From an uncultured Saprospiraceae bacterium (GTDB lineage: Bacteria > Bacteroidota > Bacteroidia > Chitinophagales > Saprospiraceae): a stretch of DNA of 10,593 nt. Under the pieces are notes generated by a model. It was not told the DNA's origin and ran no database searches. It saw only the letters and a program-made list of their open reading frames with translations. A program made the position numbers and the translations under genes. The stretch spans positions 1 to 10,593 of the forward strand of contig CALMIT010000557.1 of the NCBI GenBank assembly GCA_937864255.1, given 5' to 3'. This document shows, piece after piece, positions 1-7,498 of the stretch (the stretch's first letter is position 1; the number at the start of each line of letters is the position of its first letter).

Positions 1-467
1 TCTATTTCGACCGTTTTCTGGCGTTTTTTATAACGATACGGATTGCGCAGAATACCGTAAGTGAGTGAGGTAAAAGGCAAACCGCCGATGATCAGCGCCA
101 CCTGCGACATGAACCGCGAGCGCCCGGGATTGAAAGGCGCATCTTTGACGGCGTAGTCATAAACGCCGGTAAGCAAGCGGCGCAGGTCGTCCAGCAACAT
201 CACGCCCGCCACCAGCAATTTTGAAAAATAGGTGATAAACAAAATGGCGCGTATGATGGTGAAAAGTGCCTTGTTCCATTGATTTACGTCGGTGCTGACC
301 GCCGCCAACATCGTGCCGAAAGCCAGTACCGTAATGCTCCAGTAAATTCCGTAAAGTACATTTCGGCCGGTGCTCGACCAGTTTTGCGCCAGCACGCGCA
401 CCGCCTGGAAAGCATAAATATCTATCGCCAAAAGAATGAGAACGAGGAAAAATATACGGGTAGCCAT
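1..467 (-). CDS. Membrane-anchored metallophosphoesterase, N-terminal part (partial, runs off left edge)
   Basis: The open frame starts at the ATG at 467 and stays open for 155 codons to the window edge, so the catalytic part lies outside. The visible part is hydrophobic. There is a membrane segment at about residues 4-22, another at about 37-56, a third at about 68-92, and a fourth at about 120-140 that follows an R-S-R-F-M-S-Q stretch. It then turns into a basic Y-R-Y-K-K-R-Q-K-T-V-E-I segment. In Bacteroidota this arrangement is the N-terminal anchor of predicted membrane phosphohydrolases of the calcineurin-like superfamily, where the 'TVEI' strand comes just before the first metal-binding D-x-H motif. 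That motif would lie just past the left edge and is not seen, so the assignment rests on resemblance of the anchor region. The substrate is unknown. The 212-base gap to the ATPase gene is divergent; I see no clear promoter consensus for this gene. Confidence 0.7.
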   Translation of the reverse strand, partial: MATRIFFLVLILLAIDIYAFQAVRVLAQNWSSTGRNVLYGIYWSITVLAFGTMLAAVSTDVNQWNKALFTIIRAILFITYFSKLLVAGVMLLDDLRRLLTGVYDYAVKDAPFNPGRSRFMSQVALIIGGLPFTSLTYGILRNPYRYKKRQKTVEI

Positions 468-679
468 CGCTGTTTTTTGATGTAAAAATAAAAGACACGG
501 CGGCGGCAATCCGCTGCCGGCAAAGCAAACACCGCAAGCCGTTTTTGGTTACAAAATGCCCGGAGTTTTAGGTGAAGAGCGGGGATTTTTCGATGAAACG
601 ATGCTATCGGCAAAAGAACTTGATATATTTACTTTTCTAAGTTACAAAGCAAATTCAGAACCTTACTCAAGAGATCACA

Positions 680-2230
680 ATGAAAATTACAGCTATACAA
701 CTTGAAAATGTCCGAGGGTTTCAAAAATTAATCAAAACTGATTTTTCAGATACTATCAATATTTTGGTAGGACCAAATAATGCTGGAAAATCTACTATTA
801 TAAAATCTATTTATAAACTTCAAAATGGAAAGGAGCTAAATGTCGATGATATTACGCATGGAAAAAAGGATGGCAAAATTGAGTTATTTTACAGGAATCC
901 AAATTTAGAAAGTCTGAAAAAAACACCAATAGGTGTAGCATCTTTCCCGCCAAATAAAGTTGTTTTTAAATTATCAAGGAATATAACTACACTAGGGTAC
1001 CCAAATGACTCCCCAGCTTTGCAAATTGATCTTTATATTGATTCTTTTGAGCCCGACAATTTAATTTATCCATACCTCTCAAAAAGAAAAGTTACTGATT
1101 TTGATACTGATATAAGTGCTACGGCATCAAAAAATGTTTCAGGTAATTTGAAGTACTTATATGCCAAAATTGATAAAGTCAATAACCCACAGTCTCTATC
1201 TGTATACAATTTTTATAAAAAAGCATGTAACGAAATTTTAGGGTTTGAAGTAACGACAATCCCAAGCGACACAGGTAAAAAAGCTGTCTATTTAATTTCT
1301 GGTCTGGATAACTATATTCCTTTGACATCAATGGGAGAAGGCGTTATAAATATTTTGGGGTTAGTTTGCGATTTATGTATTGCTGAAAATAAAATTTTTC
1401 TAATAGAAGAGATTGAAAATGACATTCATCCAAAAGCTTTAAAAGCATTACTTAATTTGATCGCAGAAAAATCGGATTCCAACCAGTTTTTTATTTCTAC
1501 TCATTCCAATATTGTAATGAAACAATTGGGCAGCTTAGAAGGAAGTAAAGTTTTTAAAATAACTAATAAAGAGAGTGACCCCAACCGGCCAAATCTTTTT
1601 TATTCAAAAATGGAAGAAATCCAAAATAATCCTGCTGCCAGAATGGAAATTTTAGAGGAGTTAGGTTACGAATTCTATGATTTTGCCCTTTGGAAAGGTT
1701 GGTTAATTCTTGAAGAATCCTCAGCAGAAGTAATTATTCGAGACTATTTGATCAAATGGTTTGTACCGGAGCTTTTACCAAAACTTAGAACCTTTTCAGC
1801 TGGAACTGCCAATCAAGTTGAAAAAAGACTGAAGGCTCTGAATGAGCTATTTGTATTTCTACATCTTGAACCGAGTTATAAAAATAAAGTATGGGTAATT
1901 ATTGATGCGGGGGAGAAAGAAGAAAAAATAATTAGCGACTTAAAAGAAACTTATGTTAGAAAAAATGGCTGGAACGATGAGTTGTTCAAGCAATTTTCAA
2001 ATCATGATTTTGAACTTTATTATCCTAAGTATTTTGAACATAAAGTGACTGCTATTTTAAAGATTGAGGATTCTGGAACTAAGAGGACAAGGAAAAAAGA
2101 GCTAATTGAAAATGTCAAAGACTGGATTGCCAAAGACGAAACAACTGCCAAAAATGAATTTGAGCAAAGCGCTGCCGAAGTAATAGCTAAATTGAAAGAA
2201 ATAAGTGAATCTCTCTCAAATCAAAAATGA
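680..2230 (+). CDS. OLD-like AAA/ABC-type ATPase with probable TOPRIM-like nuclease domain
   Basis: This 516-residue protein starts with the strand-rich fold typical of SMC/OLD-type ATPases. Visible motifs are Walker A G-P-N-N-A-G-K-S (31-38), a signature-like L-T-S-M-G-E-G (215-221), Walker B I-F-L-I-E-E (239-244) followed by I-E-N-D-I-H-P, and an H-loop S-T-H (273-275). The C-terminal part resembles an OLD-type TOPRIM domain: L-I-L-E-E-S-S-A-E (342-350) may supply the catalytic Glu, and V-I-I-D-A-G-E (406-412) stands where a D-x-D is expected. A Y-Y-P motif (447-449) follows, as in OLD-like proteins. Known relatives are ATP-dependent nucleases, several of them phage-defence effectors; a defence role here is inference. 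The gene has about one-third GC, against about one-half in its neighbours, which suggests recent transfer. It stands alone: no UvrD-like helicase (GajB-type), methylase or reverse transcriptase lies next to it. A weak TATATTTA at 624-631 could be a promoter. Its stop is 12 bases from the stop of the convergent gene. Confidence 0.88.
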   Translation: MKITAIQLENVRGFQKLIKTDFSDTINILVGPNNAGKSTIIKSIYKLQNGKELNVDDITHGKKDGKIELFYRNPNLESLKKTPIGVASFPPNKVVFKLSRNITTLGYPNDSPALQIDLYIDSFEPDNLIYPYLSKRKVTDFDTDISATASKNVSGNLKYLYAKIDKVNNPQSLSVYNFYKKACNEILGFEVTTIPSDTGKKAVYLISGLDNYIPLTSMGEGVINILGLVCDLCIAENKIFLIEEIENDIHPKALKALLNLIAEKSDSNQFFISTHSNIVMKQLGSLEGSKVFKITNKESDPNRPNLFYSKMEEIQNNPAARMEILEELGYEFYDFALWKGWLILEESSAEVIIRDYLIKWFVPELLPKLRTFSAGTANQVEKRLKALNELFVFLHLEPSYKNKVWVIIDAGEKEEKIISDLKETYVRKNGWNDELFKQFSNHDFELYYPKYFEHKVTAILKIEDSGTKRTRKKELIENVKDWIAKDETTAKNEFEQSAAEVIAKLKEISESLSNQK

Positions 2231-2242
2231 TTAATAAATAAA

Positions 2243-5011
2243 TCACCTCACCAACTCAATCCAGCCGCTCAAAAGTTCGGGGCGTTCGAGCACGCCGGTC
2301 ACACGTTTTTCAAACACCTTGCAGGTGTAGTAATACACGCCTTCCATCAGTTCGCTGCCATTCAGATTGACGCCGGTCCAGTTGATGTTCGGGTCTTCGG
2401 TTTCAAATACGAGATTGCCCCAGCGGTTGTACACTTTCAGTTCTATTTTTTCAATAAAGCGAAAAGGGTAAGGTTTGAAAACGTCGTTTTGATTATCGCC
2501 GTTGGGCGTGAAAGCATTGGGCAGACTGTATTCCGGGCAGTTGTCCACACAAACGAGATTGCTCGGCGCGCTCTCATTGGCAAAAGTATCCAGCGCGGTC
2601 ACGGTGTAACAACCGGCGATACCGCTCTCCGGAGCGTGAATGAAAAATGTGTCGTTTGCAAAGTCAATCTCGCCGATCAACACAGGCGCGCCGCCTTCCT
2701 GCGGGGCATAATAAATCCGGTAAGCCACCACGTCGTCGGTAGTCGGGCAGATGTTGACCGGATTGCGCCATTCCAGGAAGTTTTCAAAAATTTCGGGATT
2801 ACCCGCCAGATCGGGGTCGTTGCACAAATTATTGACAGCCAGCAGCGGAGGACAGGGCGGCACATCGTCGCGCGGAATGCCGCATACGCGCTGACTATTA
2901 TTGATAATCGGATTGATAATGCCGTCCACGCCATACGAGCCGCGGCTGCGCACATAGTAGCAGTATTCCCGCCCGTTGATCAGATTTGAATCCGAATAAG
3001 CCGGTTCCAATGCGAATCCGATAGAGTCAAAAACCGAGTCGCCGTCGTCGTCGCGGAAAATGGTGTAGCGGTTGTTTTCCCAGGGCACGTCAAATTGCCA
3101 AGTGAGGTTATTGCGATTATCGGTGGGCGTCACCGTAAGAAAAACCGAGGAGCCGTGTTCCGTGTCGCCCAGCGCCTGCGATTCGCCGTTTACATAAAAA
3201 GCTATTTTATAAGTATAGGCATTTTGAACGGTGTTCAGCCCCGTATTGTCTGTCCATACGGTGTCGTTAGCTTCATAAAAAGTCGGACTGTCAAAAGCCG
3301 CCCCCGGTACGGGCGCAAAGCCGGTATTCGTAATGCCGGTAGCCCGCCACACCTCGTAGCGATAAGGACCGGGATTCAAAATCGTATCCAGATCGCCGGC
3401 CTTCGGCTTCGACCAGCGCACCAGTATTTGTCCGTTGTTTGCGTCCGTTTGCAATACGTCAACATTGGTAAGCAGCGGCAAATCGCGGCTCAACTGCACG
3501 CACACTTCATCGGAAGCGAGTCCTTCCACCAGATTGTACGGCTGCCCGTTGGTGGTGCGCCGCGCAAAGCGCGCCAAAACGCGATAGCAATAAGTCCTGC
3601 CGCGCTCCACATTGGTGTCGGTAAATACGTAGCGCCCGTTTTGCAGATCGCGGGTGCGAAATCTGATTTCCGTGTAGCCGCGGCCGTCCAGTCCCGGCCG
3701 GCAGGTGTCCGGCTGAAATTGATTGGAGCCTTCCCGCCTCCACACCGAAAATCCGTAAAAATATTCGTCGTCAGCGTCCTCGCACACGTACGGACTAAAC
3801 CAGGATAAATCCACCTGACCGGGCAGCGCCTGCGCCCGAAAATCTTCCGGCGCGGGGCCGACCACTTTTATCCTCACCGTTTCGAGCGTGGAAAGGTAGG
3901 ATGTATCGCGCGAGGCGCCGTTATTGATTACAATGGCAAAATTGTCGGCTGCCCTGAAAACAACCGAGTAATATTGATCGGAAATATGATTGCAGGTGGT
4001 TTGCCAGCGAAAAATCCCGGTAAGCGGCTGATTCTGAAAACCCGGCTGCACAATAAATTCTGCCGCTTCATTCTCTTTGAAAGGTCCGCCGAAAGCCTGC
4101 AATTCTACTTTTTGCGTAGCATCCGCCAACGGCGCAGTGGCTGTCACCGGAAATTCTATCAAAGTACCCGCCACCACGCAAATGTCAGCCACAGGCACAA
4201 TATCCGGCGGCTGGTTCTGGCAGTTTTCAATCAGAATCTGCATGTCGCGTATCACCGTATCAATGGCGATGCCGTTTCTGTGTCCGATTATCATGATGGC
4301 GATGTTGTACTCGCCCGGCACCTGCGGGCTGCGCCAGATAAAATCGCCCGTCACTTCATTGAGTGAAATCAGGTTATTTGGTCCGGGCATTACCTGGCTC
4401 GGGTAAAGATAATTGGGTACAAAAGAACCGTCGGCCTGATACAGAATGACCAATTCATAAGAAAGACTGTCTTTGTCGGGGTCGCGCGCATTCGGGTTGT
4501 GTCTGAATTCCTGCCCCACGCAACCTACGTCAATCGGCGGCTGGAGCAATTCAGGTGTGCTGTTGCAGCCCTGAAATTGCGGATTCAAAAAAGTATAAAC
4601 CGTTTCGATATAAAAAGGAATGGTGACCGAAGCGCCATTATTGATATTAATGATGCGATCTATCCTGTTCGGGTCGGTCATGGAAATGGTGTAAGTACCG
4701 CGACCGGCATAAGTGTGTTTGGAGATGTAGTAGTTGAGTTTTGTATCGTTGGGCAATATCTGGCCGGAGCCGTTGGAGCGGGGCACTTTTTCACAATTTC
4801 CGTCGCCCCAGCAGATAGTGAGCGTATCGCGGTCGGCAGCGCGGCTGCTGGCTTTTGTGTAGGTGGTGATGGTCGCTTCTATCATCAGGCTCTCGCAAGT
4901 TCCCAATTGTCTGACGGTGATCTCGCCGGCGCGATTGTGAGTGGCCTGCAAGGCAATGGAAAAAGGCAGCAACGCTAAAACCAATAACAGCCGGAAGTAT
5001 GTGTTTTTCAT
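2243..5011 (-). CDS. Secreted multidomain surface protein with type IX secretion type B (CHU_C) sorting domain
   Basis: This 922-residue protein begins with a signal peptide (basic K2, hydrophobic 7-21, likely cleavage after L-Q-A at 23), then T-H-N-R-A-G-E-I, an opening often seen in Saprospirales surface proteins. Residues about 45-115 look like a PKD-type fold (W-G-D-G at 68-71, H-T-Y at 99-101). About 160-265 and 270-385 look like Ig/cadherin-like modules (D-P-D-K-D-S-L-S-Y at 177-185). Four fibronectin-III-like modules seem to follow (about 388-507, 512-628, 630-713, 718-822), each with a Y-C-Y or Y-x-Y type strand. The end is the gliding-motility-associated C-terminal domain: N-A-F-T-P-N-G-D-N-Q-N-D-V-F (832-845), V-Y-N-R-W-G-N-L-V-F (860-869), and G-V-Y-Y-Y (891-895). 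That domain is known to direct export through the outer membrane by the type IX system. The protein is probably on the surface or released, with a structural or adhesive role; no enzymatic motif is visible. Domain borders are estimates by eye. Confidence 0.88.
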   Translation of the reverse strand: MKNTYFRLLLVLALLPFSIALQATHNRAGEITVRQLGTCESLMIEATITTYTKASSRAADRDTLTICWGDGNCEKVPRSNGSGQILPNDTKLNYYISKHTYAGRGTYTISMTDPNRIDRIININNGASVTIPFYIETVYTFLNPQFQGCNSTPELLQPPIDVGCVGQEFRHNPNARDPDKDSLSYELVILYQADGSFVPNYLYPSQVMPGPNNLISLNEVTGDFIWRSPQVPGEYNIAIMIIGHRNGIAIDTVIRDMQILIENCQNQPPDIVPVADICVVAGTLIEFPVTATAPLADATQKVELQAFGGPFKENEAAEFIVQPGFQNQPLTGIFRWQTTCNHISDQYYSVVFRAADNFAIVINNGASRDTSYLSTLETVRIKVVGPAPEDFRAQALPGQVDLSWFSPYVCEDADDEYFYGFSVWRREGSNQFQPDTCRPGLDGRGYTEIRFRTRDLQNGRYVFTDTNVERGRTYCYRVLARFARRTTNGQPYNLVEGLASDEVCVQLSRDLPLLTNVDVLQTDANNGQILVRWSKPKAGDLDTILNPGPYRYEVWRATGITNTGFAPVPGAAFDSPTFYEANDTVWTDNTGLNTVQNAYTYKIAFYVNGESQALGDTEHGSSVFLTVTPTDNRNNLTWQFDVPWENNRYTIFRDDDGDSVFDSIGFALEPAYSDSNLINGREYCYYVRSRGSYGVDGIINPIINNSQRVCGIPRDDVPPCPPLLAVNNLCNDPDLAGNPEIFENFLEWRNPVNICPTTDDVVAYRIYYAPQEGGAPVLIGEIDFANDTFFIHAPESGIAGCYTVTALDTFANESAPSNLVCVDNCPEYSLPNAFTPNGDNQNDVFKPYPFRFIEKIELKVYNRWGNLVFETEDPNINWTGVNLNGSELMEGVYYYTCKVFEKRVTGVLERPELLSGWIELVR

Positions 5012-5117
5012 AAGTCGAATTTCTGTTTGGTCTAACGAAGAAAAGGTTTTTGAAGTTTATTTTTTAAAAATAGTTTTGAGCATTGTATGAAATTTTGGCT
5101 TGGTCGCCTGCTTCCGG

Positions 5118-5151
5118 TTTCTGCTTTTTCCTAAATCAAATTTTATATTTG
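5118..5151 (+). promoter_or_regulatory. Bacteroidota-type promoter for the DUF4293 gene
   Basis: TATATTTG at 5144-5151 matches the Bacteroidota -7 consensus TAnnTTTG exactly. A TTTCTG at 5118-5123 lies about 20 bases upstream, where the TTTG-like -33 element is expected. Transcription would start about 5158, leaving a leader of about 20 bases with no Shine-Dalgarno sequence, which is usual in this phylum. The -33 match is imperfect. Confidence 0.5.
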
Positions 5152-5176
5152 CCCTTTCCAAAAAATTACTAAAAAC

Positions 5177-5617
5177 ATGATTCAAAGAATACAATCATTA
5201 CTGCTTTTGACTGCCGGCGCGCTTTCGTTGTCGTTGTTCGGACTACCCTTCGCTACCAGCGCCGAGCGCGTTCAAAGTTCGTCCATTTTAAATGACGGCG
5301 TTTACAACCTGCACGACAATATCGGCATTTTGCTCGCTTTTTTGGTCGGCGGCGCACTTTCGCTGGCGGCTATTTTTATGTTTAAAAACCGAACCAACCA
5401 GACTTTACTGGCGCGTTTTGCTTTTATCGCCAACCTGGTCGGGGTGATACTGGTGGTCGTTTTTTATTTAAACGACACACAAAACCAGGGCGCAGCAGTG
5501 GTGAGCGACGGAGCCGGCGCATATTTGCCGCTCGCGTCCATGATTCTTTTGCTCGTAGCGATGCGCTACATCAAAAAAGACGATACCCTGGTGCGTTCGA
5601 TGGATAGATTGAGGTAG
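5177..5617 (+). CDS. DUF4293 family integral membrane protein
   Basis: This 146-residue protein has four predicted membrane segments (about 7-27, 47-69, 79-98 and 115-132). It shows both hallmarks of the Bacteroidota family DUF4293: an M-I-Q-R-I-Q start and an ending Y-I-K-K-D-D-T-L-V-R-S-M-D-R-L-R (131-146). The length is usual for the family. Its function is unknown; it sits in the inner membrane by prediction. It is divergent from the large secreted protein (165-base gap) and ends 6 bases before the stop of the convergent helical protein gene. The start at 5177 is supported by the family-typical N-terminus and by the promoter at 5118-5151. No hairpin terminator is visible in the short convergent junction, only a run of eight T just after the stop. 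Confidence 0.9.
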   Translation: MIQRIQSLLLLTAGALSLSLFGLPFATSAERVQSSSILNDGVYNLHDNIGILLAFLVGGALSLAAIFMFKNRTNQTLLARFAFIANLVGVILVVVFYLNDTQNQGAAVVSDGAGAYLPLASMILLLVAMRYIKKDDTLVRSMDRLR

Positions 5618-5623
5618 TTTTTT

Positions 5624-7135
5624 TTATTTCAATTTTGATAAAATAATCCCCCAAATCTGCTCGAAAGGAATGACTTCGAGTTCGGAAAGCAGCCCGCGAA
5701 ACAGGAAAGGCTGATTTTTAAGCCGCTTCAGATATTTGTCGGAACTGCCAAGCTCATCCACCTGAAAATCCGCTTTTACGAGATTTTGCAACAGGCGGAT
5801 AAATTGAATAACGCGGTAATTTTCTTCTTTTTTCAATTGGCGGTTGGCGTAGGTTTTCAGGCGTTCCACCCGTTCGGCTATTTCCGAAAAATCTCTTTTG
5901 TCCAGCAGGAAAAGTATCTGTGCAATGACCATGAGCAGGGTCAGCACGCGCTGATTGCGCGGATACAAAATCGGGTCGTTTAAAAAACGCGAAGCTTTAA
6001 AAGCTCTTTTTACCTGTTTTTTCAGCATCGGATTTTTATCGCCTTCGCTCTCCACGATATAGCTGATATAAGTCTCGTACACCTTCCAGCGTTCGCGCTC
6101 CTCCCCTGTCAGTTTTTTAAATTTTGTCTGCCCCAAAGCGCGGTTGAAAACCGCCAGCGCATTGATATAATTGCCCGTGTGCATGGCGAGCAAAAAGTAA
6201 TATTCCATGAAAACAAACCAGGTATCGCTGCCCGATTGGAAGGCGCTCAGACACTTTTCTGCATTGATTTTTCCATTTTTGAAATCCTGTAAATGCAGAT
6301 AACCCGACATTTTTTTCAACTGAAAGGTAGCCAGCTTTTCGTCGCGGTAGTAGTCAGGATTTTCCTCGATGTAATTCTCCGCGCGGTTGCACACTTCGAG
6401 CATGGCTTCGTAGTCGCGCAGCATTTCGTAGCGATAAGTCCATACCAAAAACATGTTGTAGAAAACAATGGGCGAATCATACATTTCCGAAAGTCCGACC
6501 AGTGCATCGCAATAAGTATCTATTTTTTCGGACAAATCCGACAGTTCGTTGAGCGGTTTGTGGTAATTTAAAATCACTCTCTGAAAAAGTTCTTCCGACC
6601 GGATTTCGGCATCCAGCACGTTTGAAAACTGCTTGATGTACTGATCGTATTCTTCAAACTCTTTGTCATCGCCTTCTGCCGAGGCGTGATCGCGCAGAAT
6701 GCGCCCGCAATTGACAATGACGTCGGCAAATTTATACTTCAGCGCCGTCGCCAAAATCTGCTTGGCTACTGCTGCCGCAGTATTTTCAGCATTGTTGGAA
6801 GACAGTATTTTGACCAGCGTCCAGTCCTTATTGCACGAAAAATAAGCGCGATCATAGGTGGATGCCGAGGGACGGTTTACGTCCAGAAAAAATAGCGTAT
6901 TGAGCAGGCGTTTTCTGAATCTTGATTTTAGCTGGCGGTATTTGTCGTCGGTAGGCGTGGTGCCGTAAAGAAACATGGCGGCATCGCGGTCATTTTTGAA
7001 TTTGCCGCTCATCAAAGCCTCATAAAATTCGTTGAATTTGCTGTTTTTTTGTTTCAGAGCGTTGTCATCGAATATTTCGATTTTTCTGACTTTCTTTTTG
7101 GTTACGATTTTAGATATTTCTATCAAGTGTTTCAT
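5624..7135 (-). CDS. Uncharacterised all-helical, TPR-like protein
   Basis: I do not recognise a named family. The 503-residue protein has no signal peptide and no membrane segment, so it is probably cytoplasmic. It is almost entirely amphipathic helix. The N-terminus is basic (K-K-K-V-R-K at 13-18). Next comes a compact region (about 33-85) with Y-R-Q-L-K-S-R-F-R-K-R-L-L-N-T-L (66-81), which could contact another protein or nucleic acid. Paired helices of TPR-like character are plainest at about 240-340 (Y-E-A-M-L-E-V-C-N-R-A-E, then a G-N-Y-I-N-A-L-A-V-F-N-R-A-L repeat-like pair at 321-334). It probably serves as a protein-interaction scaffold, but that is inference from fold alone. It is a single gene, convergent with the DUF4293 gene. 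Upstream lie a TACTTTTG element and a cluster of inverted repeats. The start at 7135 is the first ATG of the frame after the A/T-rich leader. Confidence 0.8.
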   Translation of the reverse strand: MKHLIEISKIVTKKKVRKIEIFDDNALKQKNSKFNEFYEALMSGKFKNDRDAAMFLYGTTPTDDKYRQLKSRFRKRLLNTLFFLDVNRPSASTYDRAYFSCNKDWTLVKILSSNNAENTAAAVAKQILATALKYKFADVIVNCGRILRDHASAEGDDKEFEEYDQYIKQFSNVLDAEIRSEELFQRVILNYHKPLNELSDLSEKIDTYCDALVGLSEMYDSPIVFYNMFLVWTYRYEMLRDYEAMLEVCNRAENYIEENPDYYRDEKLATFQLKKMSGYLHLQDFKNGKINAEKCLSAFQSGSDTWFVFMEYYFLLAMHTGNYINALAVFNRALGQTKFKKLTGEERERWKVYETYISYIVESEGDKNPMLKKQVKRAFKASRFLNDPILYPRNQRVLTLLMVIAQILFLLDKRDFSEIAERVERLKTYANRQLKKEENYRVIQFIRLLQNLVKADFQVDELGSSDKYLKRLKNQPFLFRGLLSELEVIPFEQIWGIILSKLK

Positions 7136-7163
7136 GAAAGGGAATGATTTCGATTGTAAAATA

Positions 7164-7197
7164 TTTCCCGTCAGGGAAAAAACTGTGTCACAGTTTT
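7164..7197 (-). promoter_or_regulatory. Two abutting inverted repeats in the leader of the helical-protein gene
   Basis: TTTCCC-GTCA-GGGAAA (7164-7179) is directly followed, sharing base 7179, by a perfect 19-base palindrome with arms AAAACTGTG and CACAGTTTT around one T (7179-7197). The pair ends 28 bases before the start codon at 7135. It could be a repressor operator, or form two hairpins in the transcript leader. No T run follows on either strand that would make it a classical terminator. Confidence 0.5.
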
Positions 7198-7227
7198 AAG
7201 GGATTTATTTTCAAATTTCGATCGCTC

Positions 7228-7235
7228 CAAAAGTA
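7228..7235 (-). promoter_or_regulatory. Possible -7 promoter element of the helical-protein gene
   Basis: Read on the minus strand this is TACTTTTG, an exact match to the Bacteroidota TAnnTTTG -7 consensus. No proper TTTG lies at the right distance; the best is TTTC with a 23-base spacer, inside a palindrome TTGAAAATTTTCAA (7257-7270). If used, it gives a leader of about 85 bases containing both inverted repeats at 7164-7197. Confidence 0.35.
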
Positions 7236-7498
7236 AGCGGTTTTTTTATATATATGTTGAAAATTTTCAAAAACTCCGCCGCAGCAATCTTCGCCTTTTC
7301 GAAAAATATGAGCGCAGAAAACCACTCTTTTAGACACTCTGTCATGTATTTTTAAATATAAAGCGCCATAATGGCAGCTATTTTTTCGTTTTTCCTGAAA
7401 TTTTTTCCTAAAAACCGGCATGGAATAGCAATTGATGAAGTACGGGTATAGAAAAAATTATTTCAATTACTCACAAAAATCAATCGGTCATGATAATG

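Larger units (their letters stand above)
7136..7498. other. Long non-coding spacer between the divergent helical-protein and Hsp20 genes
   Basis: About 360 A/T-rich bases without a convincing gene. The part next to the minus-strand gene holds two abutting inverted repeats (7164-7197), a minus-strand TACTTTTG element (7228-7235) and a 14-base palindrome (7257-7270). The part next to Hsp20 holds the AATTATTTCAA motif at 7456-7466 that recurs before the second Hsp20 gene. A 77-codon minus-strand frame (7188-7421) is open here but has no recognisable domain. No CIRCE element was seen. Confidence 0.6.

Noticed and set aside
500..520. GC-rich imperfect hairpin near the phosphoesterase start
   Set aside because: One G-U pair is needed, no T run follows, and it sits between divergent genes where a terminator is not expected.
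157..613. Minus-strand frames of 126 and 63 codons near the left end
   Set aside because: They lie in other frames of the phosphoesterase gene or its leader, with no sensible protein character; the frame running off the edge from 467 has clear membrane-anchor character instead.
556..705. A 49-codon plus-strand frame just before and overlapping the start of the OLD-like ATPase gene, as a possible small partner gene
   Set aside because: It has no recognisable domain, spans the composition boundary, and its last third is simply the other frame of the ATPase start. Not enough to call it a gene.
2231..2242. Possible terminator between the convergent ATPase and secreted-protein genes
   Set aside because: The 12-base gap is A/T-rich but forms no hairpin.
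3095..3808. A 237-codon plus-strand frame inside the large secreted protein gene
   Set aside because: Antisense shadow: the minus-strand frame has a signal peptide, domain series and sorting domain; this one has only low-complexity basic sequence.
7188..7421. A 77-codon minus-strand frame in the spacer before the Hsp20 genes
   Set aside because: No domain, no ribosome site or promoter of its own, and it overlaps the putative promoter and palindromes of the downstream gene. Most likely chance.
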